A DNA stretch of 20,286 nucleotides from Silene noctiflora (Eukaryota > Streptophyta > Magnoliopsida > Caryophyllales > Caryophyllaceae): positions 4,544 through 24,829 of the forward strand of contig VHZZ01017384.1 of assembly GCA_009801015.1 (NCBI GenBank). Reading direction: 5' to 3'. Shown here piece after piece: positions 18,263 to 20,286 of the stretch (its first letter is position 1; each line of letters begins with the position of its first letter). A program made the position numbers and the translations under genes. Under the pieces are notes generated by a model. That model was not told where the DNA came from and searched no databases. It was given only the letters and a program-made list of their open reading frames with translations.

Positions 18263-18650
18263 TGATGATAATTACATCGCAACGTACTACATAACACATG
18301 TCACCATAACTTTTCCTAGTAAAACAAGCAGTAATAACCACGGAAACACCAAGTTTTGAGAATTTTAACACGCGCGACATTCTCTACCCCTCTAAAAAGG
18401 AACTTCATCCTCAAAGTTCACCCGGAAGACGATCAAAGGACTTGAAAGAAAAGAACAAGAGTCAACTTATCACGGTCAATGCAATCCTACCTGTATATAA
18501 GAACCATACGTGACTACCACCCAACATGTTACCAACCACACCGCATGGCTACGCGGCACAACAGTTGAATTACTCATACATCAATTACCATGCAACAATT
18601 ATGCAACACAACAAGAATTGGAGAATGAAATCTACGGTATAAAACTGGTT
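18036..18650 (-). other. 3' untranslated region with second purine run
   Basis: No gene is supported. The stretch holds (AC)37 at 18187-18260. At about 18380-18412 it holds a second purine module, on the minus strand GAACTTTGAGGATGAAGTTC, then CTTTTTAGAGGGGTAGAG, then AATGTCGCG. This module is homologous to the one at 14266-14303. Open frames across the AC run are simple-repeat translations. Confidence 0.6.
18187..18260. repeat. (AC)37 microsatellite
   Basis: There are 74 bases of uninterrupted AC. An uninterrupted dinucleotide run of this length is probably polymorphic in length between individuals, and its length in an assembly should be treated with caution. Confidence 0.98.
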
Positions 18651-18838
18651 ACTCGGTCAAGTAACAACCACTCGAAGTCGAGTACCCTGTACTCGGTCGA
18701 GTGCTCTGCATACTCGGTCGAGTAGCCACAAATCAAAAGACACCCCAAATGTGATATATTTAATACTCGGTCGAGTGCAAAGTTATACTCGGCCGAGTTC
18801 ACGGTACTCGGTCGAGTGCTCAGTATACTCGACCGAGT
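18651..18838. repeat. ACTCGGTCGAGT array outside the LTR
   Basis: Eight units occur in 188 bases, most of them full ACTCGGTCGAGT or ACTCGGCCGAGT/ACTCGACCGAGT. They are better preserved than those inside LTRs A and B. The array lies between the second purine module and the end of the Athila-like copy 2, so the motif is not confined to LTRs. Copy 1 has no array at the matching place. Confidence 0.85.
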
Positions 18839-18932
18839 GTCTCAGGTCAGAATTCTCCCACATGCAATAACATACGTACCTGCAAAGACTAATCCGTGAC
18901 CTCAAGGTCACTACAATTCATACAGAAACTAC

Positions 18933-20150
18933 TCAAAGTCTAAACATATGCAAATAAGTCAAGGCCTTATGGCCGATTACATCAACCATATAATAGTTAA
19001 GTGTCAATAAGGGCACCAAATCCGAAAAATTCAACAATAAACAAGGTAACGAATAAAAAAACTCAAGGTATCCACCCACATCATCATCCATAGCTTCCTT
19101 GTTCCCGGCGTCGGACGTCCCTGCTACATCATAACCTTGCCCCATGGTATCTTCTATCCATTGCCTTTCCGAGTCAAGCTGACTCCTGTAGTTATCTCCC
19201 CACGAACCGGCAAGACACCCCCGATCATAACTCTCCGACACTCCCCACGAAGACCGATCCATTCTATAACAATGGAAGACACCACTATCATCCCCTAGTC
19301 CTCTCTACCACACCGGCTGCGCTAGGTCCGTCTCCACGTTCTGGTGGTGAGCCATCTCATGAATGTTCCTCAACACCAAGGTGTTGGACAACCTCTCTGT
19401 CAGCTCACTCACCTGCATCCGGGGATTATGGACCGTAGGGTAACCCAGATACTGAAACTGGGGTGCACTAGGCTGCACATACGAGGTCTCTTTCGCCACC
19501 TCCCTCACCACTCTCGGTCCCCTAGCCTCCCTGCCCAGTTGGGCCACCTTTCTACGGCTAGTAGGTAAAGTAGGCTCCGACATCTCCTCAAGCACATGGT
19601 CCAGAATGAGGTAGATCTGATAGGGTGGGGCTATGTAGTCGGTGCACTCCTCTAGGTGGTTGGTCTCGGGTAGGTTTACTGCATCAGGTAACCTCATCTA
19701 TCTCATTCCTCTAACCCTTCAAGCCAAGGTCCCATCACTAAGCACTTTGAGCCAAGCGGGTCACGATAGCACCACAACTAAGGTGACGATGTGAAGACTA
19801 GGCCATGTGTGCCAAACTAGCACACACTATGGTAGGGGCACTGTAGTAAAAACGCTCCTCCCGTTTCGGGTTCAATTAGGATATCAACAACATCACCTCA
19901 CGAGAGTTCAACTTAATCACATCGCTCCTCCCATAGAGTAAACAGGTCATCATCCGCAGGAAAATCCTTAAGGTCACATGCTGCACATCGTTGATCAACA
20001 TCGCACTGACACTTGATGTCGTACCGGTGAGCAACGAAAGATAACCACTTATCGCACACTCCTTGGCTACATCAAGGTAATGATCCGAAGCGGCCTTCTC
20101 CAGCCCCAGCTACTCCGCTACATCATCTATATTCAGACAAAAGATGGTAT
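18933..20150 (-). pseudogene. Athila-ORF1-like retroelement protein, copy 2, broken and truncated at its N-terminus
   Basis: From about 20150 leftward the minus strand reads NTIFCLNIDDVAE, a TAG, LGLEKAA, INDVQHVTLRIFLRMMTCLLYG, RSDVIKLNSREVMLL, a further stop, LNPKREERFYY, a stop, and CGAIVTRLA. These match copy 1 (14276-15543) in order. After a stop the frame resumes at 19697 as RLPDAVNLPE and continues to HEMAHHQNVETDLAQPVW. An in-frame TAG at 19305-19307 is followed in the same frame by an acidic tail with MDDDVGGYLEFF, ending at 18933. This tail has no counterpart in copy 1. About 100 N-terminal residues are missing at the junction with the plus-strand gypsy fragment. Function is unknown. 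The place between the body and the 3' LTR is where plant env-like ORFs lie, but nothing here shows an envelope function. Confidence 0.65.
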
Positions 20151-20160
20151 TCATCAACCG

Positions 20161-20286
20161 GAAACTATCGAGCAGGTTCGGGTAATTAGAGAGAAGATGA
20201 AAGCAGCCCAGGATCGGCAAAAGAGCTATGCCGATTTGCATCGCCGGGACATCGAGTTTCAGGTGGGTGATAAGGTTCTTCTTAAG
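20161..20286 (+). pseudogene. pol: Ty3/gypsy integrase C-terminal fragment, runs off the window
   Basis: The plus-strand frame from 20161 reads ETIEQVRVIREKMKAAQDRQ, then KSYADLHRRD and IEFQVGDKVLLK. The AAQDRQKSYAD…RRxxEFxVGDKVLLK block is a hallmark of the integrase C-terminal region in plant Ty3/gypsy polyproteins, most familiar in chromoviruses. No stop occurs in the visible 42 codons. The upstream catalytic core is missing, because the frame joins the opposite-strand Athila-like ORF at about 20140-20160. Whether it continues intact beyond the window cannot be seen, so the pseudogene label rests on the missing 5' part. Confidence 0.85.

Noticed and set aside
18083-18380. His-Thr and Cys-Val repeat proteins
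   Set aside because: They are translations of the (AC)37 microsatellite.

Overview
The window reads as repeat-rich nuclear DNA of a flowering plant, probably a eudicot. It carries a Stowaway MITE with the CTCCCTCC terminus and TA target site, an L1-type LINE, a tRNA-derived SINE, a Helitron 3' end, Ty1/copia and Ty3/gypsy LTRs and AT-rich spacers. Caryophyllales is possible from the general look of the repeats, but I cannot prove it. I find no intact host gene. Every coding stretch I can support belongs to a retroelement and is broken or partial.

Layout. 1-120: GGGTC-rich tract with two G-quadruplex patterns. 302-392: near-perfect hairpin MITE. 395-2170: AT-rich spacer with two small MITEs. 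About 2174-4537: 5'-truncated LINE on the minus strand, interrupted by a solo-LTR-like insertion (about 3404-4387) and lacking the middle of its reverse transcriptase. That LTR holds an array of hairpins with changing stems and a conserved loop. 4546-6390: spacer, another MITE and a cluster of CAAGACTCAC motifs. 6391-6915: a SINE split by two nested MITEs. 7318-9806: the 5' end of a Ty3/gypsy element on the plus strand, with a palindromic LTR-like block, a primer binding site and a gag pseudogene.

10102-17996 and beyond: a nest of minus-strand elements. A gypsy LTR (LTR A, 10102-14025) is split by a copia solo LTR that landed within its first five bases, and by a small Helitron. To its right lie a polypurine tract and a decayed ORF resembling Athila ORF1 (14276-15543). 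A second related LTR (LTR B, 16748-17996) is followed by the same order: polypurine tract, hairpin, (AC)37, a palindrome array and a second decayed copy of the ORF (18933 to about 20150). The window closes in a plus-strand gypsy integrase C-terminus that meets this ORF head-on.

The genes do not form a pathway. The region is a record of layered insertions. The features most worth following are the hairpin arrays in the three LTRs, where loops stay constant while both stem arms change together, and the repeated module of Athila-ORF1-like ORF plus polypurine tract plus LTR.
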